Part shown: piece by piece, positions 8,612-16,479 of the stretch
Numbering within the stretch: the stretch's first letter is position 1
How the letters are laid out: each line of letters begins with the position of its first letter
DNA from: CALHVX01 sp964640725
Lineage (GTDB): Bacteria > Pseudomonadota > Gammaproteobacteria > Pseudomonadales > Azotimanducaceae
Direction: 5' to 3'
Length of the DNA stretch: 64,000 nt
Assembly (NCBI GenBank): GCA_964640725.1
Contig: CAZXIJ010000001.1
Location: 186,001-250,000 of the forward strand
The notes under the pieces: model-generated
What the model was told of the DNA's origin: nothing
The model's database searches: none
What the model saw: the letters and a program-made list of their open reading frames with translations, nothing else
Position numbers and translations under genes: made by a program

Positions 8612-9130
8612 TCAGTCAGACGGCAGGGGGCTGCCTCTGGGCGGCTCAGGAGGCGGAGGCGCATCAGCCGGCGGAATGGGCTCGATGACCGGCCGGTGGC
8701 CGGGTCGCAGGGGGAACCCAAAGCCAGGTCCCAGGAAGCGGTCCTGATCGATCCGCTCTGCCGCTGCCTGCCGGGCCTGCGCCTCGGCCTGGCGCGCCCT
8801 GGACTCCGCCAGCTCAGCTCGCAGCCGCAAGGCCTCCCGGCGCTCGGCGCCGCGCTCGCGCCGATCCTGCGCCAGCGCCTCAGCCACTTCCAGCGTCGCG
8901 GCCGTGGTGCTGGCCGTGCCCGCCGGGCTGCCCGTCGCAGGCTCTGGCGTTTCCAGACGCACCGGTTCGGCGCCCTCGACCCGCTCATCGCTGAACTGCA
9001 CGGTGCCGTCCGGACCGACAGAGCGGAAGACCTCAGCGGCCTGCGCAAAGCTCGCAAAAGCCGCCCAGAGCAGACCGAAGAGGATTTTTGGGCGCACGAG
9101 CGCCATCCTGCAAACTGAGCTGATCACCAT
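8612..9130 (-). CDS. DUF4124 domain-containing envelope protein
   Basis: A 172-aa secreted protein. The start is set at ATG 9130 because AGAGGG lies seven bases upstream; ATG 9106 is the alternative. The signal peptide ends SFAQA|AEV. Next comes the short DUF4124 motif AEVFRSVGPDGTVQFSDE (about residues 35-52), a small beta domain common in proteobacterial periplasmic proteins. An Arg/Glu/Ala-rich helix likely to form a coiled coil covers about 85-130, and the tail is Pro-rich. Function unknown. It is convergent with the CoA transferase and divergent from the histidine kinase. Confidence 0.75.
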   Translation of the reverse strand: MVISSVCRMALVRPKILFGLLWAAFASFAQAAEVFRSVGPDGTVQFSDERVEGAEPVRLETPEPATGSPAGTASTTAATLEVAEALAQDRRERGAERREALRLRAELAESRARQAEAQARQAAAERIDQDRFLGPGFGFPLRPGHRPVIEPIPPADAPPPPEPPRGSPLPSD

Positions 9131-9228
9131 GGGCGCACCCTCTGACGGCTGGCGGTCCCGGCCGGCTGCCGGGGTCGCGGAACGCTTCGTGGCCCGAGTA
9201 TAGTGGCTTAACGGTCCAGGCTTTGTTG

Positions 9229-11997
9229 ATGCACTCCATCGGCGCTTCTCATCAATTTCGGCCTGCGCGAGCAAGACAACTGCTCGCAGCCGGGCTGCTA
9301 TCCGCGTCCCTTGCGAGTTCGCCCTCGGCGCCCGCGGATGAGGATTCGGCTGGCGTGCCGGGCCTCGCAGCGCTGAACGATCTGACCACGGAGCAAATCG
9401 AGCAAGCCATCGGTGATGCCCGGGGCCTTCATGCCCTGCGCCTGCAGCTGATTCTCGCCCACCGTCACAGCGACCGCCCGGCCCAGGCCCAGCGCTGGCT
9501 GACCACCGCAGCCCCGGCGCTGGCGCTGCGCCAAAATGTCGATCGCCTGCCGGCCCGGACCCACCCCGAGGTGGCGATCGCCGACGCGCTGCTGTGCTGG
9601 ATCGATCAGAACAGCAGCGGTGCCCATGGCGACGGTGAGGCCTGTGACAGTCTGGTCCGGCACCTCAGCACCGTCAGCCACCCTGTTGCCCGCGGCATGC
9701 TGCAGATGAGTCTCGCAAACCTCGAAATGACCGGCGGCGATCTGGCTGCGGCCCTGACCCAGAACCGGCTGGCGGTCGATGCCGCAAACCAGTCCGCGTC
9801 CGGGCGCCTGCGCGCCCGCAGCCTCACGCAGCGGGGCTGGCTACTGCAGCAATACGGTTTGCCGCAGGCTGCCATCGCAGCCTACGCCCGGGCCCGCCAG
9901 TTTGTGCGCGAAGACGACATCGAATACACCACTGCGCTGAGCGTGCTCATGGGCGTCAGCCAGCTCGAGGCAGGCTACTCGGAAGCGGCGCTGGGCAACA
10001 TGCTCGAAGGGCTTCGGGAAGCTGACCGGGTGGGCGCGTCGCAGCGCGCCGTTCGCCTGCGCGACCTGATCGCTCAGGCCCACCTGAACCAGCAGGAGCC
10101 CGCCATCGCGCGCCGCTATCTGGAAGGCGTATTCGCCGGCCCGCTGCCCGAGCTGCCGACCTCGACCCGGGTGAATGCCATGGTCACCCTGGCCAGCGCG
10201 AACCACGCCCTGGGCGACCGCGACCGCGCGCGAACGCTGTTCGATCAGGCGCTGCACATGGCGCGGGAGACCGACGACCAGGCCCGCATCGAGTACGCCG
10301 AGCGCCGCTACGCGGCCGCGCTCCTGGATGAAGGTCGCCACGAGCAAGCGCTGGTACTCCTGAACGACCTGATTGACCGGCTGGCCCAGCGCGAGCCAAC
10401 GACGCACCTGGTCGACACCCTGGAAAAAGCCGCCATCGCGCATGCCAGCATCGGTGACCACGCCAGCGCCTACCAGGCCATCGTTCGCAGCCGGGACACG
10501 GCGCACGCCATCGACTCCGAGCACTTTGAACGCCTGCTGTCCTACCAGCGCACTGAGCTGGAACTGGACCGGCGTTCCGCCGAGCTGTCTGCCCTGCGTG
10601 CCCGGGAATCCTCTCTGCGCAGCGCCGACAAACTGAAAACCGCTGTGTTGACCGCCTTGTTGCTGCTGGGCGTCATCGGTGGCCTGCTGGCCTACCTCTG
10701 GACGAATCGGCGCCTGCAGCGCCAGGCCGCCAGCGCCCAGCAGGCCGCGGCCAGCGAGCTGGAATCGCTGGTGATCGCGCGCACCCAGGAACTCGAAGAG
10801 GAGCTCGCCAACCGTCTGTTGCTGCAGGAAGAACGGCGGCAGCTGGAAGCCAACCTGGCGGAAGGCGACAAGCTGCGTTCCATCGGCCAGCTGACGAGCG
10901 GCGTCGCCCATGACTTCAACAACCTGATGACCGTCGTGTCCTTGAGCGCAGAGATGCTGCGCCAGGCGAGCGACGTGCTCACAGCCCGGCAACAGCAGTG
11001 TGTGGAGGACATTCTGCTCGCCGCGCAATCCGGTGCCGAGGTCACTTCCGGGCTGCTGGCTTACGCGCGGCAACAGCCTCAGGAGCCGGAGCACCTGGCC
11101 CTGGACGAGTACCTGGCCGGCGCCGAAGCGCTGTTCCGACGCACCCTGGGCGAAGGCATTCGCTTCGAGCTGGTGTGTGGCGAGGCCGGCGCCACGGCAA
11201 CGCCGAGCGAGGGGCGCTCGACCTATGGCGTGACGGTCGACAAAGCCAACCTGACCACTGCAATCATCAACCTGCTCATGAATGCACGCGAGGCCCTGAA
11301 CGGGCGCGGCTCGGTGCGGATGCGGCTGACCGCAGAACCGGAGCAGGTGTCCCTGTCTGTCAGCGACGACGGCCCTGGCATGTCGGTCACCGAGCGAGAG
11401 CGCGCCACGGAACCGTTCTACACCACCAAGGAAGCCGGCAAAGGCTCCGGGCTGGGGCTGAGCATGGTGTTCGGGTTCGCTCGCCAGTCCGGCGGCGACC
11501 TGCAGCTGCACGAGGCCGACGGCAACGGCCTGCGAGCCACCATCGTCCTGCCGCGGATCCCGGGGCTCGCAACCATGGCGGCGCCCGCGGCGACGGGCCC
11601 GCTGCCGCCGCTGCGCGAGGGCATGACGGTCCTGCTGGTCGAAGATCAGGCATCGCTGCGCTCTACCTTGCGGCGGCTGCTGGAAACCATGAACTTCCAG
11701 GTAGTGGACCAGGAGAGCGCCGACGACGCGGCGGCCTGGGTCCGCGAGCACGGCGTGCCCGACCTGCTGCTCAGCGACATCGTGATGCCCGGGCAACGCA
11801 CCGGCATCGAGCTGGCGGATCAGCTCCGCGCCCAGTTCCCGACGCTGCGTGTCATGCTGATGTCCGGCTATACCGAGCTGGTCGACATCGACTATCCGCT
11901 GCTGCGCAAGCCCTTCGGCTACGAGGAACTGGAGCGCGAGATTCGCACGGTGCTCGCGGGCACGATCGAGGCCTCGGCAGACCTCGAGCCGTCCTGA
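9229..11997 (+). CDS. Hybrid histidine kinase with periplasmic TPR sensor and receiver domain
   Basis: A 922-aa membrane-bound hybrid sensor kinase. Order: signal sequence (1-37), an alpha-helical TPR-like sensor region (about 100-430), one membrane helix (about 470-492), a coiled linker, the dimerisation/phosphoacceptor helix with H561 in TSGVAHDFNNL, a HATPase with NLLMNAREAL, DDGPGM and GSGLGLSMV, and a C-terminal receiver with phosphoacceptor D850 in LLSDIVMPG. The H-D-F-N-N box is typical of one orphan hybrid kinase class. I prefer ATG 9229 to the TTG two codons earlier. No regulator or target gene is adjacent, so the signal and output are unknown. Confidence 0.88.
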   Translation: MHSIGASHQFRPARARQLLAAGLLSASLASSPSAPADEDSAGVPGLAALNDLTTEQIEQAIGDARGLHALRLQLILAHRHSDRPAQAQRWLTTAAPALALRQNVDRLPARTHPEVAIADALLCWIDQNSSGAHGDGEACDSLVRHLSTVSHPVARGMLQMSLANLEMTGGDLAAALTQNRLAVDAANQSASGRLRARSLTQRGWLLQQYGLPQAAIAAYARARQFVREDDIEYTTALSVLMGVSQLEAGYSEAALGNMLEGLREADRVGASQRAVRLRDLIAQAHLNQQEPAIARRYLEGVFAGPLPELPTSTRVNAMVTLASANHALGDRDRARTLFDQALHMARETDDQARIEYAERRYAAALLDEGRHEQALVLLNDLIDRLAQREPTTHLVDTLEKAAIAHASIGDHASAYQAIVRSRDTAHAIDSEHFERLLSYQRTELELDRRSAELSALRARESSLRSADKLKTAVLTALLLLGVIGGLLAYLWTNRRLQRQAASAQQAAASELESLVIARTQELEEELANRLLLQEERRQLEANLAEGDKLRSIGQLTSGVAHDFNNLMTVVSLSAEMLRQASDVLTARQQQCVEDILLAAQSGAEVTSGLLAYARQQPQEPEHLALDEYLAGAEALFRRTLGEGIRFELVCGEAGATATPSEGRSTYGVTVDKANLTTAIINLLMNAREALNGRGSVRMRLTAEPEQVSLSVSDDGPGMSVTERERATEPFYTTKEAGKGSGLGLSMVFGFARQSGGDLQLHEADGNGLRATIVLPRIPGLATMAAPAATGPLPPLREGMTVLLVEDQASLRSTLRRLLETMNFQVVDQESADDAAAWVREHGVPDLLLSDIVMPGQRTGIELADQLRAQFPTLRVMLMSGYTELVDIDYPLLRKPFGYEELEREIRTVLAGTIEASADLEPS

Positions 11998-12006
11998 GGT
12001 CGCGGC

Positions 12007-12346
12007 TCAGCTGTCGAGCCGCACCCGGTCGCCATCGGTCACCAGCGGCCGTGAGCCGCTCCAGAAAATCCGTCTGCATGCCGTTCCAGCGGGGGTAGCT
12101 GCGCGTCTTGTCGTTGCCGATACAGGTATCGACCAGCAACACCTGGGCCGGTGTCTCGACCAGCAGCGCGTGCATGCTCAGGACAATCCGGCCGCGCTCA
12201 TCCAGAAATGGCGCGAGCCAGGGGTACGGCGCCAGCGCCTCGGGCGTTGCCTGCGGCAGCAGATGCGGCCCCAGCGAGGCGGTGGTCAACTCGGGGATCC
12301 GGGTCACCGTCACGGCCCCGATCTGCCATTTTAACAAGTGGTCCAA
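12007..12346 (-). pseudogene. Decayed MBL-fold metallo-hydrolase gene with internal deletion
   Basis: From ATG 12346 the first 100 codons or so read like the start of an AttM/AiiB-type MBL-fold hydrolase (WQIGAVTVTRIPE, then VETPAQVLLVDTCIGNDK and GMQTDFLERLTAAG). At that point normal members continue into the zinc motif HxHxDH, which is missing. Instead the next bases, in another frame, read LVTDGDRVRLDS and a stop at 12007, which is how such proteins end. The simplest reading is an internal deletion of most of the gene. In the original frame translation runs on into the kinase gene on the other strand. It follows the SDR gene by 21 bases on the same strand. Confidence 0.65.
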
Positions 12347-12367
12347 CGAGTTCGACAGCGTTCGCGC

Positions 12368-13165
12368 TCAGGCGTTTTTGATCGTCAGGCCACCGTCCAC
12401 CGGCAAGGCCACGCCGGTGATGAAACTGGCCGCCGGCAGCACCAGGGACAGGGTGCCGTGCGCGACCTCTTCCGGCTCTGCATAGCGCTTGAGGGCCACC
12501 CGGCGGCGAGCAAAGATGGCTTTCTGATCTTCCGGGATCGCGTCCGTCATGCCCGTACGAATCGGGCCCGGGCAGATGCAGTTCACGGTAATGCCTTCCG
12601 GCCCCAGCTCTACCGCCAGGCCCCGGGTCAGCCCGATGACCCCTGTCTTGGCCGCGCTGTAAGGACTCGCGAACTTGGTGGCGCCGAGACCTTCCGTCGA
12701 TGCGATGTTGACGATGCGCGCATCTTCTGCGGCGCGCAGCCATGGCAAAGCCGCGCGAATGGTGCGCGTATGGGCACTCAGCAGCACGGACAGGTGCCGG
12801 TCCCAAACCTCGTCGTAGTCCGGGCTGTCGATGGGCAGGCCCTGCGAGATGCCGGCGTTGTTGACCAGGATGTCGATGCCGCCAAAGTGCTGAGCGACGG
12901 CCTCGATGGTCGATTTGGTGGCCGCGGCGTCCTGCAGGTCGAGCACCCAGGCCTCGGCCTCGCCGCCCGCCCCGCGAATCCCCGCCACCACGGCGTTCAG
13001 CGCATCGCTGCTGAGGTCAATGGCCGCGACCCGCGCGCCCTCGTCGGCAAACAGCTCAGCGGTTGCCTTGCCCATGCCGCTCGCGGCGCCGGTGACGATC
13101 GCCACCTTGCCGGCTATGGAGCGGCTGAGCTTGCTCAACCGAGTCCCTCGTGTTCCTTCGCTCAT
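12368..13165 (-). CDS. SDR-family oxidoreductase
   Basis: A 265-aa classical SDR from the ATG at 13165. TGAASGMG lies near residues 25-32, DLSS (acidic residue after beta-2, suggesting NAD), NNAG, the catalytic IAS segment, and YSAAKTG. ICPGPIRTGM follows the active site and VDGGLTIKNA ends the protein. It resembles 3-hydroxyacyl-CoA or 3-oxoacyl reductases; the substrate is unknown. It probably formed an operon with the MBL-fold gene that is now broken downstream. It is divergent from qmcA. Confidence 0.88.
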   Translation of the reverse strand: MSEGTRGTRLSKLSRSIAGKVAIVTGAASGMGKATAELFADEGARVAAIDLSSDALNAVVAGIRGAGGEAEAWVLDLQDAAATKSTIEAVAQHFGGIDILVNNAGISQGLPIDSPDYDEVWDRHLSVLLSAHTRTIRAALPWLRAAEDARIVNIASTEGLGATKFASPYSAAKTGVIGLTRGLAVELGPEGITVNCICPGPIRTGMTDAIPEDQKAIFARRRVALKRYAEPEEVAHGTLSLVLPAASFITGVALPVDGGLTIKNA

Positions 13166-13233
13166 GACTCCCCCGTCAGTAGGCATTACCCGGTGAAGTA
13201 TACTGGCCCAGAAACTTTCGCGGAGCATCTCCT

Positions 13234-14142
13234 ATGGGACTGGAAACCAGCACCCTATTCGTCGCAGTCCTGCTGGTCATCACGGCCGTTGCGGCAGCCA
13301 AGGTCGTGCCCCAGGGCCAGCACTGGACCGTCGAGCGTCTGGGCAAATACACCCGCACCCTGACCCCGGGGCTCGGCCTGCTGGTCCCCTTCGTCGAGCG
13401 CATCGGCCGCCGCCAGATCATGATGGAGCAGGTGCTCGACGTCGCGGGCCAGGAAGTCATCACCAACGACAACGCGACAGTCGTCACCGACGCGGTCTGC
13501 TTCTTCCAGATCATCGACGCAGTGCAAGCCTCCTACGAAGTGAACAATCTGGAGCTGGCCCTGCAGAATCTCGTTATGACCAACATTCGCGCCGTGATCG
13601 GTGCCATGGCCCTGGACGAAACCCTCTCGCAGCGGGACAACATCAACCGGCGCGTGCTGGAGAAGGTGGACGAAGCCACGCATCCCTGGGGACTGAAGGT
13701 CACCCGCATCGAGATCAAGGACATCGCCCCGCCCCAGGATCTGATCGACGCCATGGGCAAGCAGATGAAAGCGGAGCGGGAAAAGCGCGCCACAGTGCTC
13801 GAGGCGGAAGGCTACCGGGAAGCCGAGATCGCCCGGGCTGAGGGCGAGAAGCAGGCAGCCGTGCTGGAAGCCGAAGGCCGGCGCGAAGCGGCCTTCCGCG
13901 ACGCCGAGGCGCGAGAACGTTTGGCAGAGGCCGAAGCCCGTGCGACGGAGACCGTATCTGTTGCCATCCGCAACGGTGACCGGCAAGCCATCAATTACTT
14001 CATCGCGCAGAAGTACACAGAGGCCGTGCAAACCATCGGCTCGGCCAGCAACTCCAAGGTTGTTCTTATGCCCTTTGAAGCCGGCAGCCTGCTGGGCTCC
14101 ATCGAAGGCATCCGGGAGGTGCTGAAGGACGACAAGGCGTGA
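13234..14142 (+). CDS. qmcA: SPFH/band 7 membrane protein QmcA
   Basis: A 302-aa SPFH-domain protein (stomatin/prohibitin superfamily). One N-terminal membrane helix (about 5-22) is followed by VPQGQHWTVERLGKYTRTLTPGL, the typical band 7 entry, and DAVCFFQIIDA. A long Glu/Ala/Arg-rich coiled coil covers about 170-250. QmcA forms membrane microdomain cages and associates with FtsH/HflKC-type quality control in relatives. The ATG at 13234 has GGAG eight bases upstream. It overlaps nfeD by four bases, the standard SPFH-NfeD pair. A TATACT (13199-13204) may be its -10, but its -35 is weak. Confidence 0.93.
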   Translation: MGLETSTLFVAVLLVITAVAAAKVVPQGQHWTVERLGKYTRTLTPGLGLLVPFVERIGRRQIMMEQVLDVAGQEVITNDNATVVTDAVCFFQIIDAVQASYEVNNLELALQNLVMTNIRAVIGAMALDETLSQRDNINRRVLEKVDEATHPWGLKVTRIEIKDIAPPQDLIDAMGKQMKAEREKRATVLEAEGYREAEIARAEGEKQAAVLEAEGRREAAFRDAEARERLAEAEARATETVSVAIRNGDRQAINYFIAQKYTEAVQTIGSASNSKVVLMPFEAGSLLGSIEGIREVLKDDKA

Positions 14143-14597
14143 ACTTCAGCCAGTTTCAATGGTATCTGATCGCCGGCGCTGTGCTGCTCCTGATCGAGCT
14201 GGTCGGCTTTACCGGCTTTCTGATCGGCATTGCGATTGCGGCGCTGGTCACGGCGTTCGTAACCTACATCGCCGACCCGGTCAGCATGATGAGCGCGGCG
14301 CTCCTGTTCGGCACGCTGTCGGTGGTACTGACCTGGGTCTACTGGCGTTTTTTGCGCGACTTCAACAGCGCAACAGACGCGCCCGGCCTGCACCAGCGTG
14401 CCGCCGGCGAGATCGGCAAAGTGTTTGAGCTGACTGCAGCGGTCGGCGGTGTGCCGATCGCGCACTTCGTGGGCGATACCCGCTGGCAGATCGTGAGCGA
14501 ATCCGGCGCCTCCCTGACCGCCGGGCAGACCGTGCAGGTGACCGCCGTCACCGACGCCGGTGTGCTGACGGTCGCTACGCAGGAACCAGCAGGCTAG
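14139..14597 (+). CDS. NfeD-family membrane protein
   Basis: A 152-aa partner of the SPFH protein (YbbJ-like, NfeD1b short form). Two or three membrane helices lie within residues 5-70, followed by a C-terminal OB-fold of about 60 residues (GEIGKVFELTAAVGG to GVLTVATQ). The start is GTG in a GTGA overlap with the qmcA stop, so translation is coupled. It overlaps the convergent DUF2834 gene by four bases at its end. Confidence 0.9.
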   Translation: MNFSQFQWYLIAGAVLLLIELVGFTGFLIGIAIAALVTAFVTYIADPVSMMSAALLFGTLSVVLTWVYWRFLRDFNSATDAPGLHQRAAGEIGKVFELTAAVGGVPIAHFVGDTRWQIVSESGASLTAGQTVQVTAVTDAGVLTVATQEPAG

Positions 14598-14935
14598 CCG
14601 GGTTCTGCGACTGCCACGGGATCGTCGCCGGGGGCTGCTGCACGACGGCGTTCGGTCACGTACAGGTAAGCGGGCAGCGCCAGCGACAAGCCGATGCCCA
14701 GGTTCATGACGATAAACAGCCAGGGCTTCGGTCCCTGGGGGCGGCTGAACATATAGGCCCAGAACGCGAAGGAGCTGATGAACAGGTCGGCGGTAAAGCC
14801 AGCCGCCGCGCCGTTCGCGAAAATGCCCTGGCCAAAGCGGTAAGCGGAAAAACCTTCGCTGCCAAAAAATTCCAGAAAGCACAGAACCGGGATCAGGGTA
14901 CCGGCAATCGCCAGCAGCAGGTAGACGGTGCGCAT
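14594..14935 (-). CDS. DUF2834 membrane protein
   Basis: A 113-aa protein with three hydrophobic segments (about 3-20, 45-64 and 72-94). The pattern FLEFFGSEGFS...F....FA.GAAAGFTADLFISSFAFWAYMF matches the DUF2834 family of small membrane proteins of unknown function. It has a good promoter on the minus strand (14994-14966), overlapped by an inverted repeat, and lies head to head with an XRE regulator. Control by that regulator is a reasonable guess. Confidence 0.72.
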   Translation of the reverse strand: MRTVYLLLAIAGTLIPVLCFLEFFGSEGFSAYRFGQGIFANGAAAGFTADLFISSFAFWAYMFSRPQGPKPWLFIVMNLGIGLSLALPAYLYVTERRRAAAPGDDPVAVAEPG

Positions 14936-14965
14936 GGAGTCGCTCCAACGGTTGCGATGGCCGGC

Positions 14966-14994
14966 AATCTAGCGCGCAAGCGTCATCGCGCCAA
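14966..14994 (-). promoter_or_regulatory. Sigma-70-type promoter for the DUF2834 gene
   Basis: The minus strand reads TTGGCG (14994-14989), a 17-base spacer, then TAGATT (14971-14966). Transcription would start near 14959, about 25 bases before the DUF2834 ATG. The inverted repeat at 14994-15010 touches the -35 box. Confidence 0.5.
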
Positions 14995-15010
14995 TGACCT
15001 TGCAGGTCAT
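14994..15010. promoter_or_regulatory. Inverted repeat, likely operator between DUF2834 and the XRE regulator
   Basis: ATGACCT-TGC-AGGTCAT has perfect 7-bp arms and a 3-base centre. A further half-site GGACC follows two bases later (15011-15015). It abuts the -35 of the DUF2834 promoter and lies 34 bases before the regulator ATG, a suitable place for autoregulation plus control of the divergent gene. Confidence 0.45.
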
Positions 15011-15043
15011 GGACCTCGTGTTCGCGCGGCGTACACTCGAGCC

Positions 15044-15919
15044 ATGAGCACCGTGACCCCCATGCGCGCTGGCGGCAATCAGGCCAGCAAAGATCCGACC
15101 GGCGAGCGCGACGCGCTCAGCTTCGGCACCCTCATGAAAGAGTGGCGCAGCCACCGACGGCTGAGCCAGCTGCAGCTGGCGGTAAACTCCGGGATCTCCC
15201 AGCGTCACATCAGCTTCGTAGAGACCGGCAAGGCCCAACCCAGCCGCCAGACCGTACTGGAACTGGCCGACACGCTGGATGTGCCCCTGCGGGAGCGCAA
15301 CGCGCTGCTGCAGCGCGCCGGCTACAGCGCCGCCTATCCGGACGCGCCGCTGGCAGAAGCCGACCTGGGCCTGTTCCAGGAGGCGCTGGACCAGATGCTG
15401 GCACAACACGAGCCCTACCCCGCCATGCTGCTGGACGGCCGCTGGCGGCTGGTGGGATCAAATGGCGCCGCGCTGCGCTTCTTCAGCCAGTTCATCGATC
15501 CGGCGCTGCTGCTCGCCACGGCACCGGACACTGCCGACGCGCCCTTCCCGGTCGTCGACCTGTGCCTGCGCGAGGATGGCCTGAAGCCGCACTTCGAAAA
15601 CTGGCAGGAGGTGGTTTTCAGCTTTCTGCTTCGAGCCCGGGCTGCGCTGCTCGCCAATCCCCGGGACCAGGAGATGGCCGAGCTGATCGAGCGGCTGCAG
15701 AACCATCCGGAGGCCCCGGAAAGCTGGCAGGCCCCGAACTGGAGCAGCGCGCCGCCGCCGGCGATCACCATGCGCCTGCGCAAGGGGCAGGCGCGCTACG
15801 CGCTGTTCACCATGCTGGCGCATTTCGGCTCGCCGCAGCAGACCGTGGCCCAGGACCTGTCCGTCGAACTGTTCTTTCCCGCCGACGAGGCCACCCGAGA
15901 CCATCTGCGCGAGGCCTAG
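15044..15919 (+). CDS. XRE-family regulator with MmyB-like ligand-binding domain
   Basis: A 291-aa transcription factor. An XRE helix-turn-helix covers about residues 27-85 (LMKEWRSHRRLSQLQLA, then SGISQRHISFVETGKAQPS). The C-terminal 180 residues resemble the MmyB-like domain, a PAS-like fold that in an actinobacterial relative was found with a bound fatty acid. Fatty-acid or acyl sensing is therefore possible. I chose the ATG at 15044. It faces DUF2834 across an inverted repeat. In this family the regulator often controls adjacent reductase or membrane genes. Confidence 0.85.
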   Translation: MSTVTPMRAGGNQASKDPTGERDALSFGTLMKEWRSHRRLSQLQLAVNSGISQRHISFVETGKAQPSRQTVLELADTLDVPLRERNALLQRAGYSAAYPDAPLAEADLGLFQEALDQMLAQHEPYPAMLLDGRWRLVGSNGAALRFFSQFIDPALLLATAPDTADAPFPVVDLCLREDGLKPHFENWQEVVFSFLLRARAALLANPRDQEMAELIERLQNHPEAPESWQAPNWSSAPPPAITMRLRKGQARYALFTMLAHFGSPQQTVAQDLSVELFFPADEATRDHLREA

Positions 15920-15965
15920 CGGCAGCCAAATCGTCCTCCGTGAGGCTTCGGGCTGGCGCTGAAAA

Positions 15966-15981
15966 CTGTATATATATACAG
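15966..15981. promoter_or_regulatory. Perfect consensus LexA (SOS) box
   Basis: CTGTATATATATACAG matches the gammaproteobacterial LexA consensus CTGT-(AT)4-ACAG at every base. With its flanks it is a 20-bp perfect palindrome (15964-15983). It ends seven bases before the ATG of the 95-aa gene at 15989. TATATA inside the box can serve as the -10, so the repressor would sit on the promoter core and the mRNA leader would be only a few bases. Confidence 0.85.
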
Positions 15982-15988
15982 TTCTTGA

Positions 15989-16276
15989 ATGACCAAGCAT
16001 GACCCACCCGTCCCGAAGCTCCAGCGCCCCCTGCACCGCATGCGCGGCCGGCCACGGGTGTCGCCCCCCATTAGAAACACCCAGGAGCTGAAACAACTGT
16101 TCGGCTGCAGCAAGGCGGAGCTGCCGCACGAGCTGGCGCTGCACGGGGTGGATTACCACATGGATAGCCAGGGCCAGTTCTGGGCGGCGCTGGAAGCGGT
16201 GCCAGAGCTGCCCGCGGGAGCCCGAAAGCGAGACCGGCAGAGGCCCGAAGAAGGAGGCGACGAGGGGCGAGATTGA
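15989..16276 (+). CDS. Small SOS-controlled protein of unknown function
   Basis: A 95-aa protein that I do not recognise. Residues 1-30 are basic and Pro-rich, with a GRPR motif at 20-23 like an AT-hook core. Residues 31-70 look like a compact helical domain (TQELKQLFGCSKAELPHEL, then GVDYHMDSQGQFWAALEAV). The tail (77-95) is charged. The perfect LexA box just upstream makes DNA-damage induction very likely. No Shine-Dalgarno is visible, consistent with a very short leader. The stop lies one base from the 3' end of the convergent tRNA-Lys. A small DNA-binding or inhibitor protein is possible; no function can be assigned. Confidence 0.72.
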   Translation: MTKHDPPVPKLQRPLHRMRGRPRVSPPIRNTQELKQLFGCSKAELPHELALHGVDYHMDSQGQFWAALEAVPELPAGARKRDRQRPEEGGDEGRD

Positions 16277-16277
16277 A

Positions 16278-16353
16278 TGGTGGGTCGTCTGGGACTCGAA
16301 CCCAGGACCTACAGGTTAAAAGCCCGGTGCTCTACCAACTGAGCTAACGACCC
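16278..16353 (-). tRNA. tRNA-Lys (anticodon TTT)
   Basis: A 76-base tRNA on the minus strand, starting GGGTCGTTAGCTCAG and ending ACGACCC-A-CCA with encoded CCA. The anticodon TTT is at 16320-16318 (loop CTTTTAA). The acceptor stem GGGTCGT/ACGACCC pairs fully and the T arm carries GGTTCGAGTCC. tRNA-Lys beside the tol-pal cluster is also seen in E. coli (lysT). Confidence 0.98.
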
Positions 16354-16390
16354 ATTCCCAAGGCCCGCCGACGGATCGGCGAGGCGCGGC

Positions 16391-16419
16391 ATTGTATGCG
16401 GGTGTTGGCGGCAGCTCAA
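16391..16419 (-). promoter_or_regulatory. Promoter of tRNA-Lys
   Basis: The minus strand reads TTGAGC (16419-16414), a 17-base spacer, then TACAAT (16396-16391), about 38 bases before the mature tRNA 5' end. It sits between queC and the tRNA, so the tRNA need not depend on read-through from the que genes. Confidence 0.65.
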
Positions 16420-16479
16420 TAGAGAGCCGCGAGGAACCGCGCAGCGGCACCTGTAGCCACGCCGGAGCCCGCTCGGCCC

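Noticed and set aside
9841..11796. A very long open frame antisense to the hybrid kinase
   Set aside because: The kinase on the plus strand has full family motifs. GC-rich codons at the third position keep the opposite strand open; the antisense product has no domain.
16278..16353. tRNA-Lys as an integration site for a mobile element
   Set aside because: No integrase and no second copy of the tRNA 3' end was seen in the window; the neighbouring SOS gene alone is not enough.
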